A stretch of DNA of 20,866 nt from Deltaproteobacteria bacterium UBA5756 (GTDB lineage: Bacteria; Desulfobacterota; Syntrophorhabdia; Syntrophorhabdales; Syntrophorhabdaceae), in the NCBI GenBank assembly GCA_002418985.1, contig DIFE01000046.1, positions 17,681-38,546 of the forward strand. The letters are read 5' to 3'. Under the pieces are notes generated by a model. That model was given only the letters and a program-made list of their open reading frames with translations, had not been told where the DNA came from and searched no databases. Positions 7,529 to 14,999 of this stretch are shown here, piece after piece. Position 1 is the first letter of the stretch, and each line of letters starts with the position of its first letter. Both the position numbers and the translations under genes were made by a program.

Positions 7529-8806
7529 ATGAAGAAAACAACTTTTCTTCTGCTTGCCCTGCTCCTTGTCATCCCGGCATTGAGCAATGCGGCCAGCGTA
7601 ACGAGCAGATACGATGTTACATTCGGCGGTTTTGTAAAATACGATCTGGGCTACTCAACCCAGAACACCCACGCGGGTCCCGCGACGGCCTTCAGGGGCA
7701 GCAGCTCCGACAGGGCAGTTCTGGCGGACGAATATGGCAATACCTTTGCCACCGGAGGAGAAACTCGATTCAACTTCCTCGTCAAGGGTCCCGATCTGTG
7801 GGGCGCCAGGACGAGCGCCTTCATCGAAGGCGACTTCCGCGGTGTGACAACAGGCAACCAGTACGGTGGCTTCCAGCTGAGGCATGCCTTCATGAAAATG
7901 AACTGGCAATCGGCAGAATTGATGATCGGCCAAAACTGGCAGCAGTGGGGCATGCCCTACTACGTATCGGCGATCGGCGCCAATGACTTCGCCCAGTACC
8001 TCAAGGGCATCAGGACACCCCAGGTCGCCTACCGGTTCTTCATAGGAAAAGAGTTCAACGCCATGGTCGGCGTTACCTCCGCGACGGACTGGTCAGACGG
8101 AACCCGCCAGTACAATGACGGCTACGCCAGAAGCAACTGGCCGGGGCTCCAGGGCGAGATGGCATACTGGACCGACCGCTGCGGCAAGATCGGTTCGCAC
8201 AACATGAAGTTCGCGCTTGGCGGCTACTACGGCAAAGATGAGGAATTGACCGCCCCCATCACCGACGTCACCAAATCGGATAGAATCAATGCCTGGGTAA
8301 CCGCATTCAGGTACTCTGTACCTATCATTCCCGAGAAACAGGGTAACAAGGCAATGGCCGTTCTCCTCAACGGCAACTTCTTTATCGGTCAGAACGTGGC
8401 GGGCAACAATTGGATGTCCCCGGGTAACCCCAGTCCCAGTAACGGCGCTTACCTGAGGCCGGGCCTCGATGCAGCGGCCCCGACGCTTTTCGGTCTTTAC
8501 GCCCAGGCGTCCTGGTGGCTCACCGACACCCTCTCGCTCAACGGCATGTATGGCTACCTGAAGTACAACTACAGCGAATGGGCACGAACCGGCAACACAC
8601 CGGCACGCGACCGCGTCAACATGACGCAGACCTATGCGGCGAACCTCCTCTGGGATGCAAACCAGGCAGTCAGGTTTGGTATCCAGTGGATGACGATGTT
8701 CACCGGTTTCAACGGCAAGGGCCAGGGCGCAGGTACAGGTGCAGGCTTCGCCGATGGCAATGGCCAGGTCGATCAGTATAGATTCGCAGCCTGGTATTTC
8801 TTCTAA
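7529..8806 (+). CDS. outer-membrane beta-barrel porin-like protein
   Basis: The 425-residue product has a clear Sec signal peptide: MKKTT, a hydrophobic core of about 15 residues, and a likely signal peptidase I site after SNA (about residue 21-22). The mature part shows alternating aromatic/polar strands, many Gly/Asn/Trp residues and a terminal Phe (AAWYFF), the classical signal for outer-membrane barrel assembly. Segments such as FLVKGPDLWGARTSAFIEGDF and LRHAFMKM...LMIGQNWQQWG recall DcaP-like trimeric porins; that family call is a recollection, and the substrate is unknown. AAGGGGGA lies 4-5 nt before the ATG, and the gene has its own promoter and leader, suggesting high monocistronic expression. 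Confidence 0.8.
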   Translation: MKKTTFLLLALLLVIPALSNAASVTSRYDVTFGGFVKYDLGYSTQNTHAGPATAFRGSSSDRAVLADEYGNTFATGGETRFNFLVKGPDLWGARTSAFIEGDFRGVTTGNQYGGFQLRHAFMKMNWQSAELMIGQNWQQWGMPYYVSAIGANDFAQYLKGIRTPQVAYRFFIGKEFNAMVGVTSATDWSDGTRQYNDGYARSNWPGLQGEMAYWTDRCGKIGSHNMKFALGGYYGKDEELTAPITDVTKSDRINAWVTAFRYSVPIIPEKQGNKAMAVLLNGNFFIGQNVAGNNWMSPGNPSPSNGAYLRPGLDAAAPTLFGLYAQASWWLTDTLSLNGMYGYLKYNYSEWARTGNTPARDRVNMTQTYAANLLWDANQAVRFGIQWMTMFTGFNGKGQGAGTGAGFADGNGQVDQYRFAAWYFF

Positions 8807-8812
8807 GAACGA

Positions 8813-8834
8813 AAGGGGCCCTTCGGGGCCCCTT
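8813..8834. terminator. GC-rich hairpin between convergent genes
   Basis: AAGGGGCCC (8813-8821) and GGGCCCCTT (8826-8834) form a perfect 9-bp stem closed by a TTCG tetraloop, 6 nt after the porin stop codon. On the plus strand no T-run follows. On the minus strand the stem is followed by TCGTTCTT, so it may serve the convergent flavoprotein gene at least as well. A bidirectional terminator is the simplest reading. Confidence 0.75.
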
Positions 8835-8861
8835 AACTGCAGATTGAACTAGAACCGTCTT

Positions 8862-9722
8862 CTACCCCGGCTCGATCCATTCCCCCTCATTCTTGTAGGG
8901 GATGATGGTTCTCATGATCTCTTTTTTCTTTTCCGCGAAACGCTGTTTCATGCCGCGAAGCCATTCGCGGTGCAGAAGCATATGTTCGGGAGGTCCCAGA
9001 ATGCCGCCTACTTTTTTGCGGACAAAGGTGCCCTGCGTATCGATGGTGAAAGTGCCGTGGCAGACGGTGCAGACAAAAGCCTTTCCTGCAACCCGGATTA
9101 TCTCGCAGCCGCAGAAGGGACAACCCTTTTTCCGCTTTATTTTCCGGGATGAAAAAAGCGCCTTTCCCAACTGCTCTGCGCGGGCCGCGCCGGCTTTGGT
9201 CATCAGCGCCTCGCCGGGAAGCGCCGCCTTGATGGAAAGACTCGCTTTGACGGAAAGCCCGAGAAAGGCCGCGAAGGTCTCGAGCATCTGGGGCGCCATT
9301 CCGACCCGTCCCGGCATGCCGAAAAAATTTAGAAGGATCACGGGTTTGCCATACGTCCTCTCAAGAATGCTGAAGAAAAGAAAGCCCCTGTCGAGAATGT
9401 TCTTGATAATCGCATTGGCACCAAGGTAGTAGACGGGTGAAGCAACAATGATGGCGTCGGCATTTGCGATCTCGCCAAGGAGGAACTCCATGTCGTCCCT
9501 TATGGGGCAATCATTGCCCACAACACAGCCGTAACATGCCCGGCACGCCTCTATCCTCAACTTTGTCAGCCTTATGAGCCTGAGCGTGTGCACCTCGGGG
9601 ATATGGCGGGAGATCTCCTTCGTGAAGGTCTCACAATTCCCAAGGGTCCTCGGCGAGGCAATGAGCGCAAGAACTGTCCGGGGTTTCCGGTCGATAGCGG
9701 TATCGGGCTTGATTTTGTTCAT
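8862..9722 (-). CDS. iron-sulfur flavoprotein (Isf-like) with C-terminal zinc ribbon
   Basis: The 286-residue protein has an NADPH-dependent FMN reductase/flavodoxin-like fold at about residues 14-190: ALIASPRTLGNCETF fits the FMN phosphate loop and IIVASPVYYLGANAIIKN the second flavin loop. C60-x2-C63-x2-C66-x5-C72 matches the compact CX2CX2CX4-7C motif that binds a 4Fe-4S cluster in Isf proteins. A second cysteine set, C201-x2-C204 and C218-x2-C221, forms a zinc ribbon or rubredoxin-like knuckle after a basic linker. Cytosolic electron transfer is likely; the donor and acceptor are unknown. It is transcribed against its neighbours. AAGGGA lies about 4 nt before the ATG. Confidence 0.8.
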   Translation of the reverse strand: MNKIKPDTAIDRKPRTVLALIASPRTLGNCETFTKEISRHIPEVHTLRLIRLTKLRIEACRACYGCVVGNDCPIRDDMEFLLGEIANADAIIVASPVYYLGANAIIKNILDRGFLFFSILERTYGKPVILLNFFGMPGRVGMAPQMLETFAAFLGLSVKASLSIKAALPGEALMTKAGAARAEQLGKALFSSRKIKRKKGCPFCGCEIIRVAGKAFVCTVCHGTFTIDTQGTFVRKKVGGILGPPEHMLLHREWLRGMKQRFAEKKKEIMRTIIPYKNEGEWIEPG

Positions 9723-9893
9723 GATGTCCCTTTCTTATTGCACACCGGTTTTTGAAATGCAAGAAAAACCACGTGGTAAAAGGAACCCGGGATCAAGGAA
9801 CGGCAACGGTCACAAAGTCTGCCGCACCTTTTCCCGTGGCTGGAACACGTAGGGTTATTCTGCCTGAAAATACAAGCGTTTTTCTCATCTTTT

Positions 9894-9935
9894 CCCCTAT
9901 CCCTTCACCCTGAGACCTGAACCCTGACTCTGAAT
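9894..9935. repeat. heptameric C-tract array (CCCTGAN type)
   Basis: Six consecutive 7-nt words run from 9894: CCCCTAT, CCCTTCA, CCCTGAG, ACCTGAA, CCCTGAC, TCTGAAT. C-tracts begin at 9894, 9901, 9908, 9915/16 and 9922, an exact 7-nt spacing. Unlike the other elements there is no long complementary arm. Only 7 bp (9922-9928 against 10000-10006, inside ftsH) can pair. On the opposite strand it offers four GGG tracts. It lies upstream of the ftsH promoter. The rest of 9723-9893 shows only a weak imperfect inverted repeat (9769-9783 against 9827-9839). Confidence 0.6.
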
Positions 9936-9946
9936 AGCTGAGAATA

Positions 9947-9976
9947 TTGATAATTAAGCAAATTTTGTGGTAAAAT
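9947..9976 (+). promoter_or_regulatory. sigma70-type promoter overlapping the ftsH 5' end
   Basis: TTGATA (9947-9952) and TAAAAT (9971-9976) are separated by 18 nt; each matches the consensus at five of six positions. The expected start site, 6-8 nt after the -10 box, falls at about 9982-9984, which is the ftsH ATG. This is the only good promoter I see for the ftsH-to-cimA gene string. Confidence 0.6.
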
Positions 9977-9983
9977 ATGGCCT

Positions 9984-11810
9984 ATGCAAAAAAGTACAGG
10001 TCAGGGACCTACAAACAAAAGCATCATTACCATTCTGGTGGTCATACTCCTCGGTTTGTTCATCTTTCAGATATACAATAAACCGAAGAAGAACCACGAA
10101 AGCATTGCCTTCAGCGAATTTTCCGAAGCTCTCCGCGCTGAAAAGGTCGCGTCCGTCACGATTCAGGGAAAAAACATTGCCGGCGTTTACAAAGACGGGA
10201 AAGAGTTCAAGACCTTTGCACCCGACGATCCCGATCTTGTAAAGACGCTGCGGGAAAAGAACGTCCGGATCACCGCCAAGCCCGATGAGGAATCGGGATT
10301 GTGGCAGTCCATTTTCATATCCTGGTTTCCCATGCTCCTGCTCATCGGCGTGTGGATCTTCTTCATGCGACAGATGCAGTCGGGAGGCGGCAAGGCAATG
10401 GCCTTCGGCAAGAGCAAGGCGCGACTCTTCACGGGCCGTGAAAACCGGGTGACCTTTCAGGACGTGGCGGGTATAGACGAAGCCAAGGAAGAGCTCCAGG
10501 AGATCATTGATTTCCTCGTGGATCCAAAAAGGTTTACCAAGCTCGGCGGGCGCATACCCAAGGGCGTCCTCCTCGTCGGGCCTCCCGGGACGGGCAAAAC
10601 ACTTCTCGCCCGCGCTATAGCGGGTGAAGCGAACGTCCCCTTCTTCACGATAAGCGGCTCCGATTTCGTCGAGATGTTCGTCGGCGTCGGTGCTTCCCGT
10701 GTTCGCGACTTATTCAACCAGGCAAAAAAGAACGCCCCCTGCATCATCTTCATCGATGAGATCGATGCTGTCGGACGGCACCGCGGCGCCGGTCTCGGCG
10801 GCGGCCACGATGAGCGTGAGCAGACCCTGAACCAGCTCCTCGTGGAGATGGACGGTTTTGAGTCCAACGAAGGCGTTATCGTCATGTCTGCAACCAACAG
10901 ACCGGACGTTCTCGATCCGGCGCTTCTCAGACCCGGCCGCTTCGACAGGCAGATCGTCGTATCCACCCCGGACGTGAAAGGCAGGGAAGAGATCCTCAAG
11001 GTGCACACACGGAAGACGCCTATCTCCGAAGACGTCGAGCTTTCCATCATCGCCCGCGGCACGCCGGGTTTTTCCGGCGCAGACCTCGCCAACCTCGTCA
11101 ATGAGGCCGCTCTGATAGCTGCCCGGCGGGGAAAGAAGTCCATCGAGATGGACGACTTCGAGCATGCCAAGGATAAAGTGCTCATGGGCGTTGAGAGACG
11201 GAGCATGATCATCCCCTTTGAAGAAAGGCGGCTTACCGCTTATCATGAAGCGGGCCATGCCCTCGTAGCGAAGATGATTCCGGGGACCGACCCCATACAC
11301 AAAGTCACCATTATCCCCAGGGGATCCGCACTCGGCTTGACCCAGCAGTTGCCGATAGACGAGCGCCATACCTATTCAAGGGATTATCTTCTTAACAACA
11401 TTTCAATCCTCCTGGGAGGCCGTGTGGCTGAGGAGCTTGTCATCGGCCAGCTTACCACGGGGTCCGGCAATGACATCGAACGCGCCACGAAGCTCGCTCG
11501 GAAGATGGTCTGCGAATGGGGTATGAGCGACAGGCTGGGGCCGCTCAATTATGGGAAAAATGAAGAACATATCTTTCTCGGCAGGGAGATAGCCCGTCAT
11601 CGGGATTTCAGCGAACAGACCGCTCAAGGAATCGATGAAGAACTGAAAGAACTTGTCGACAGGTGCTACACCCGGGCAAAGGATCTTATCTCCAGACACA
11701 TCGCCTCGCTCCATGCCCTGGCCAATGCACTTCTCGATAAGGAAGTTCTCGATGGCCTGGAGATAGACACTATCATCAGGGACACTGATGGCGCGGGCGT
11801 TGTGGTGTAA
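9984..11810 (+). CDS. ftsH: ATP-dependent zinc metalloprotease FtsH
   Basis: FtsH is a hexameric inner-membrane protease that degrades misfolded membrane proteins and short-lived regulators. The 608-residue protein shows TM1 (about 13-31), a short periplasmic domain, TM2 (about 109-129), then the AAA+ module: Walker A GPPGTGKT (199-206), Walker B IIFIDEID (254-261) and the second region of homology with arginine fingers R316 and R319. The zinc protease motif HEAGH is at 421-425, with D497 as likely third ligand. All key residues are present. The ATG has no Shine-Dalgarno and lies 8 nt after a -10 box, so the mRNA may be leaderless. folP overlaps its 3' end by 23 nt. Confidence 0.97.
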   Translation: MQKSTGQGPTNKSIITILVVILLGLFIFQIYNKPKKNHESIAFSEFSEALRAEKVASVTIQGKNIAGVYKDGKEFKTFAPDDPDLVKTLREKNVRITAKPDEESGLWQSIFISWFPMLLLIGVWIFFMRQMQSGGGKAMAFGKSKARLFTGRENRVTFQDVAGIDEAKEELQEIIDFLVDPKRFTKLGGRIPKGVLLVGPPGTGKTLLARAIAGEANVPFFTISGSDFVEMFVGVGASRVRDLFNQAKKNAPCIIFIDEIDAVGRHRGAGLGGGHDEREQTLNQLLVEMDGFESNEGVIVMSATNRPDVLDPALLRPGRFDRQIVVSTPDVKGREEILKVHTRKTPISEDVELSIIARGTPGFSGADLANLVNEAALIAARRGKKSIEMDDFEHAKDKVLMGVERRSMIIPFEERRLTAYHEAGHALVAKMIPGTDPIHKVTIIPRGSALGLTQQLPIDERHTYSRDYLLNNISILLGGRVAEELVIGQLTTGSGNDIERATKLARKMVCEWGMSDRLGPLNYGKNEEHIFLGREIARHRDFSEQTAQGIDEELKELVDRCYTRAKDLISRHIASLHALANALLDKEVLDGLEIDTIIRDTDGAGVVV

Positions 11811-12606
11811 CACCCATCCCCTCATCATGGGGATCCTCAATGTTACGCCCGATTCCTTCTCCGACGGCGGCAGACACTATACGCTGGAAGAAGCCGTCGA
11901 TCACGCCCTGCTCATGATCGAGGAAGGCGCCGATATCATCGACGTCGGCGGCGAATCGACGCGGCCCTTCTCGGAACCGGTTGCCGAAAAAGATGAACTC
12001 AACCGGGTAATACCTGTCATAGAAACGCTTCGGGCCAATCCCGATATACTAATATCCGTTGATACATACAAGGCAAATGTTGCCAGGGAAGCCCTCGTGG
12101 CGGGAGCCGATATGGTAAACGACATCAGCGGCCTTACATATGACGACCGTATGGCCGGGGTCATCGCCGAGAATGATGCCTATACCGTTATCATGCACAT
12201 CAAGGGGACTCCACGGAATATGCAGGAAAACCCGGGCTACGACGACGTCATCGGTGAGATCAAGGCTTTCTTGCAGGAGCGCGTAGAACATGCGATCCGC
12301 ATGGGTATCGACAGGGAGAAGATCATCGTAGACCCTGGCATCGGTTTCGGAAAACGTCTGGAGGACAACCTGTGCATCCTGAAGATGCTTCGCGAATTCA
12401 AGGAACTGGGGAGGCCCGTCCTTGTCGGCACCTCCATGAAGTCGTTTATAGGAAAAATAACCGATTCCCCCCTCGAAGAAAGGGTCGAAGGAACCCTGGC
12501 GACCCTGGCTGTGGCACTCATGAACGGTGCGGATATTATAAGGGTCCATGACGTGAAAAAAGCAGGGAAGGTGCTCAAGATCGTGAAGGCGGTTATGGAA
12601 GCATGA
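11788..12606 (+). CDS. folP: dihydropteroate synthase
   Basis: FolP joins p-aminobenzoate to hydroxymethyl-dihydropterin pyrophosphate in folate synthesis and is the sulfonamide target. The 272-residue TIM barrel has the standard motifs: GILNVTPDSFSDGG near 15-28, DIIDVGGESTRP, ISVDTYKA, MVNDISG, VIMHIKGTP, VDPGIGFGK and VGTSMKSFIG, ending with RVHDVKKA. The ATG at 11788 is supported by AGGGA at 11778-11782, 5 nt upstream, and lies inside ftsH; the N-terminus is short for the family but complete. Its TGA shares ATGA with cdaA. ftsH-folP adjacency is common in bacteria. Confidence 0.96.
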   Translation: MARALWCNTHPLIMGILNVTPDSFSDGGRHYTLEEAVDHALLMIEEGADIIDVGGESTRPFSEPVAEKDELNRVIPVIETLRANPDILISVDTYKANVAREALVAGADMVNDISGLTYDDRMAGVIAENDAYTVIMHIKGTPRNMQENPGYDDVIGEIKAFLQERVEHAIRMGIDREKIIVDPGIGFGKRLEDNLCILKMLREFKELGRPVLVGTSMKSFIGKITDSPLEERVEGTLATLAVALMNGADIIRVHDVKKAGKVLKIVKAVMEA

Positions 12607-13343
12607 TACCCATCGTACGATGGCAGGACATCATCGATATCATTGTCGTCGCTTTCATCATTTACCGGGTCTTCGTCCTCATAAAGGGGACCCGGGCCAT
12701 ACAGCTCCTCCTGGGACTTGTCATCGTCATCTTCGTCTTTGCACTGGCAAAGAGATTCGAGCTCTTCACCCTGAGCTGGATATTCAACAGCTTCATAGGC
12801 TCCATCGTCTTTGTCGTCATCGTCATTTTCCAGGATGACCTAAGAAGGCTCCTTCTGGCCCTTGGCCGGAGTCCCTTTTTCCGGAAGATCAGCTATTTGA
12901 AAGAGACTCTCTTTCTGGACGAATTGACGAATGCCTGCCTGGTGATGAAAAAACGGACCATGGGCGCTCTTATAGTCATCGAACGGGAAGTCGGCCTCGA
13001 AGAGTTCATGGAGGCCGGGGTGCGTTTCGACGCGGAGGTCAACGCCGAACTGGTTGTCAGCATCTTCCAGTTTGCATCGCCCCTGCATGATGGCGCCCTG
13101 ATCATCCGCGAAGGAAGAATCGTCTCCGCCGGCTGCGTACTTCCCCTTACTACCGCCGATGAGATCGATAAAAGCCTGGGTACACGTCACAGGGCTGCCA
13201 TCGGTATCACCGAGGTAACGGATGCGGTTTCCATAGTCGTTTCCGAGGAGCGGGGGATCATCTCCTACGCTCATCACGGGCAGATCTATCCCAATATCAG
13301 CACCGATGACCTCAAGAAGGTGCTTAAAGAACTCCTGGGTTGA
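12603..13343 (+). CDS. cdaA: diadenylate cyclase CdaA (c-di-AMP synthase)
   Basis: This enzyme makes the second messenger c-di-AMP from two ATP at the cytoplasmic membrane. The 246-residue protein has three N-terminal membrane helices (about 8-28, 34-50, 58-77), then a DAC domain with the catalytic DGA (163-165) and RHR (195-197) motifs. Domain order and length match CdaA rather than DisA or CdaS. It overlaps folP by the ATGA tetranucleotide and is followed by ybbR, its usual regulatory partner (CdaR). Its presence indicates that this Gram-negative lineage uses c-di-AMP, probably for osmolyte or wall homeostasis; no c-di-AMP riboswitch was recognised here. Confidence 0.96.
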   Translation: MIPIVRWQDIIDIIVVAFIIYRVFVLIKGTRAIQLLLGLVIVIFVFALAKRFELFTLSWIFNSFIGSIVFVVIVIFQDDLRRLLLALGRSPFFRKISYLKETLFLDELTNACLVMKKRTMGALIVIEREVGLEEFMEAGVRFDAEVNAELVVSIFQFASPLHDGALIIREGRIVSAGCVLPLTTADEIDKSLGTRHRAAIGITEVTDAVSIVVSEERGIISYAHHGQIYPNISTDDLKKVLKELLG

Positions 13344-13362
13344 AAGAGGACCGCTCAAAGAC

Positions 13363-14031
13363 GTGAAGACTTTGCTCGAAAGATATCTCAAGAAAGACTG
13401 GAAGCTGAAGCTTCTTTCGCTGGCTCTTGCCGTTATGCTCTGGTACACCGTATTTCAGATTGGCGAGCCGAAAAAAGACATAACGGTCCCCGTTTCCGTC
13501 TCCAATCTCTCGAGAAATATGGTGATAATGAGGCTGGATCCCGAAAGGGTCTTCATTACGGTCAGTGGCCGCGTCTCGATGCTCAAAGACATCAAGGACC
13601 GCGACGTGACCGTCCACGTCAATATGAACGGCGCGAAGGAAGGCAACACTGTCTTCGATATCACGAAGGCAAACGTGGCGGTGCCAAAGGGCATAGAGAT
13701 CGTGGATATAAGGCCGGGAACCGTTCGGGTGGTCGTCGACAGAATTATCGAGAAGCAGCTCAAGATCCTGCCTGTGCTGGACAAGACTTCAGCGGGGCGC
13801 TATGAGATCGTCCGTACGAGCCCCCAGTATGTTGTCGCCGAGGGCCCCGGCAAGGTCCTGCAGAAGGTGACGACCATCGAAACCCTGGCCGCAAATGGCG
13901 ACTTTCGCGCCACTGAGGAAACCGTCAATGTCGGATTCAACATGGCGGATCTGCCGTACGTCAAGGTGAGACCCGATTCGGCACGACTGGTTCTCAAGCG
14001 GCACGGTGGAAAGGAAACGCCCTGGCAGTGA
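13363..14031 (+). CDS. ybbR: YbbR/CdaR-like regulator of diadenylate cyclase
   Basis: The protein (222 residues from the GTG at 13363) has one N-terminal membrane helix in LKLLSLALAVMLWYTVF (about residues 15-31) followed by an extracytoplasmic part with YbbR-type beta-rich repeats (KDITVPVSVSNLS, RVFITVSGRVSMLKDI, VTVHVNMNGAKEG). In Firmicutes the equivalent CdaR binds and modulates CdaA. I prefer GTG 13363, 19 nt after cdaA with AGAGGA at 13345-13350 upstream, although the 12-nt spacing is long. The ATG at 13306 lies deep in cdaA and would add 19 residues unlike the family start. The usual next gene glmM is missing. Confidence 0.85.
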   Translation: MKTLLERYLKKDWKLKLLSLALAVMLWYTVFQIGEPKKDITVPVSVSNLSRNMVIMRLDPERVFITVSGRVSMLKDIKDRDVTVHVNMNGAKEGNTVFDITKANVAVPKGIEIVDIRPGTVRVVVDRIIEKQLKILPVLDKTSAGRYEIVRTSPQYVVAEGPGKVLQKVTTIETLAANGDFRATEETVNVGFNMADLPYVKVRPDSARLVLKRHGGKETPWQ

Positions 14032-14133
14032 CAGCGGTCGTCAGAGTCCCGGTTGAAACGCAAGCACCGACGCCCGTGAGGCCTGACGATAAACGGCCTG
14101 GGCCCGCTCAAATACAGCTTACGGAGGAACGAA

Positions 14134-14859
14134 ATGCCAGAGCTCATGGTAAACATAGATCACGTCGCCACGCTACGCGAAGCACGGGGTATCAACTACC
14201 CTGATCCCGTATTCGCAGCCGGTATAGCAGAAATGGCAGGCGCAACAGGCATCATAATACACCTCAGGGAAGATCGCAGGCACATAAAAGACCGTGACCT
14301 CAGGATCCTCCGGGATGTGGTAAAATCCAGGCTCAATCTTGAAATGGCGGCGACCCCCGAGATGACAAAGATCGCCGCGGGAACCAAACCGGATATGATC
14401 ACCCTTGTCCCCGAAAAACGCCAGGAACTCACCACCGAAGGCGGTCTCGACGTCATCAAGTTCGCATCGAAGATCGAAAAAGTCATCACGGCCGTCAAGA
14501 AACAGGGCATAGCCGTCAGCCTTTTCATCGACCCGGCGGAACCACAAATCAAGGCATCGGCAAAGATCGGGGCGGACATGATAGAAATACACACGGGCGC
14601 CTACGCCGACGCCCGCACGGCAAAGACGCGGATCGCGGAGCTGAAAAAAGTGATCCGCTCGGCGGTTTTGGGCAAGGAACTCGGTCTCGGAGTCAACGCC
14701 GGTCACGGACTCCATTACCACAACGTGCGGGAGATCGCGATCATCCCCGAAATAGATGACCTGAGCATAGGGCACAGCATTATAGCCCGTGCCATTTTCA
14801 CAGGTCTCAACCGCGCGGTGAGGGATATGATTGGATTGATAAAAGGGACTAGGGACTAG
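14134..14859 (+). CDS. pdxJ: pyridoxine 5'-phosphate synthase
   Basis: PdxJ closes the pyridoxine ring from 1-deoxyxylulose 5-phosphate and aminoacetone phosphate in the DXP-dependent vitamin B6 route. The 241-residue TIM barrel has NIDHVATLREARG (H10), HLREDRRHI (H43, H50), NLEMAATPEM, TLVPEKRQELTTEGG and LGVNAGHGLHYHNV, all characteristic. A strong GGAGGA (14123-14128) lies 5 nt before the ATG. The last codons, encoding KGTRD, and the TAG stop are formed by the GGGACTA tandem array, so the native 3' end may have been altered; the protein length remains normal. Confidence 0.97.
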   Translation: MPELMVNIDHVATLREARGINYPDPVFAAGIAEMAGATGIIIHLREDRRHIKDRDLRILRDVVKSRLNLEMAATPEMTKIAAGTKPDMITLVPEKRQELTTEGGLDVIKFASKIEKVITAVKKQGIAVSLFIDPAEPQIKASAKIGADMIEIHTGAYADARTAKTRIAELKKVIRSAVLGKELGLGVNAGHGLHYHNVREIAIIPEIDDLSIGHSIIARAIFTGLNRAVRDMIGLIKGTRD

Positions 14860-14990
14860 GGACTAGGGACTAGGGAAACAATACTCGAAGGTGGGGTAAA
14901 ACACAAGGAGCGGGAATCGTTTTGGGATTGGGAATTAGAAAGGGACACGACCATTTATTGTGTTTTTTCTAGTCCCTGATCCCTAGTCCC
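14845..14990. repeat. GGGACTA tandem array with distant inverted arm
   Basis: Four exact copies of GGGACTA (14845-14872) plus GGGA overlap the end of pdxJ. The complement appears at 14970-14990 as TAGTCCC, TGATCCC, TAGTCCC, giving a long imperfect stem. Within the loop, AAAACACAA (14898-14906) pairs exactly with TTGTGTTTT (14958-14966). The left arm has five GGG tracts with 4-nt spacers, a G-quadruplex-compatible pattern on the coding strand. Further GGG tracts at 14912, 14924, 14930 and 14942 are spaced in multiples of 6. The right arm ends 9 nt before acpS. Confidence 0.85.
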
Positions 14991-14999
14991 TTTATTGTT

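Noticed and set aside
9723..9775. Promoter for the minus-strand flavoprotein gene
   Set aside because: The best candidate (TTGCAT with a CAATAA-like -10 box) matches the consensus too poorly to list.
9574..9852. Plus-strand 92-codon frame between the flavoprotein and ftsH
   Set aside because: It mostly overlaps the flavoprotein gene antisense and the low-complexity gap, and has no ribosome-binding site or domain.
14845..14990. CRISPR-like repeats
   Set aside because: The units are 7 nt, directly abutting and without unique spacers; there are no cas genes.
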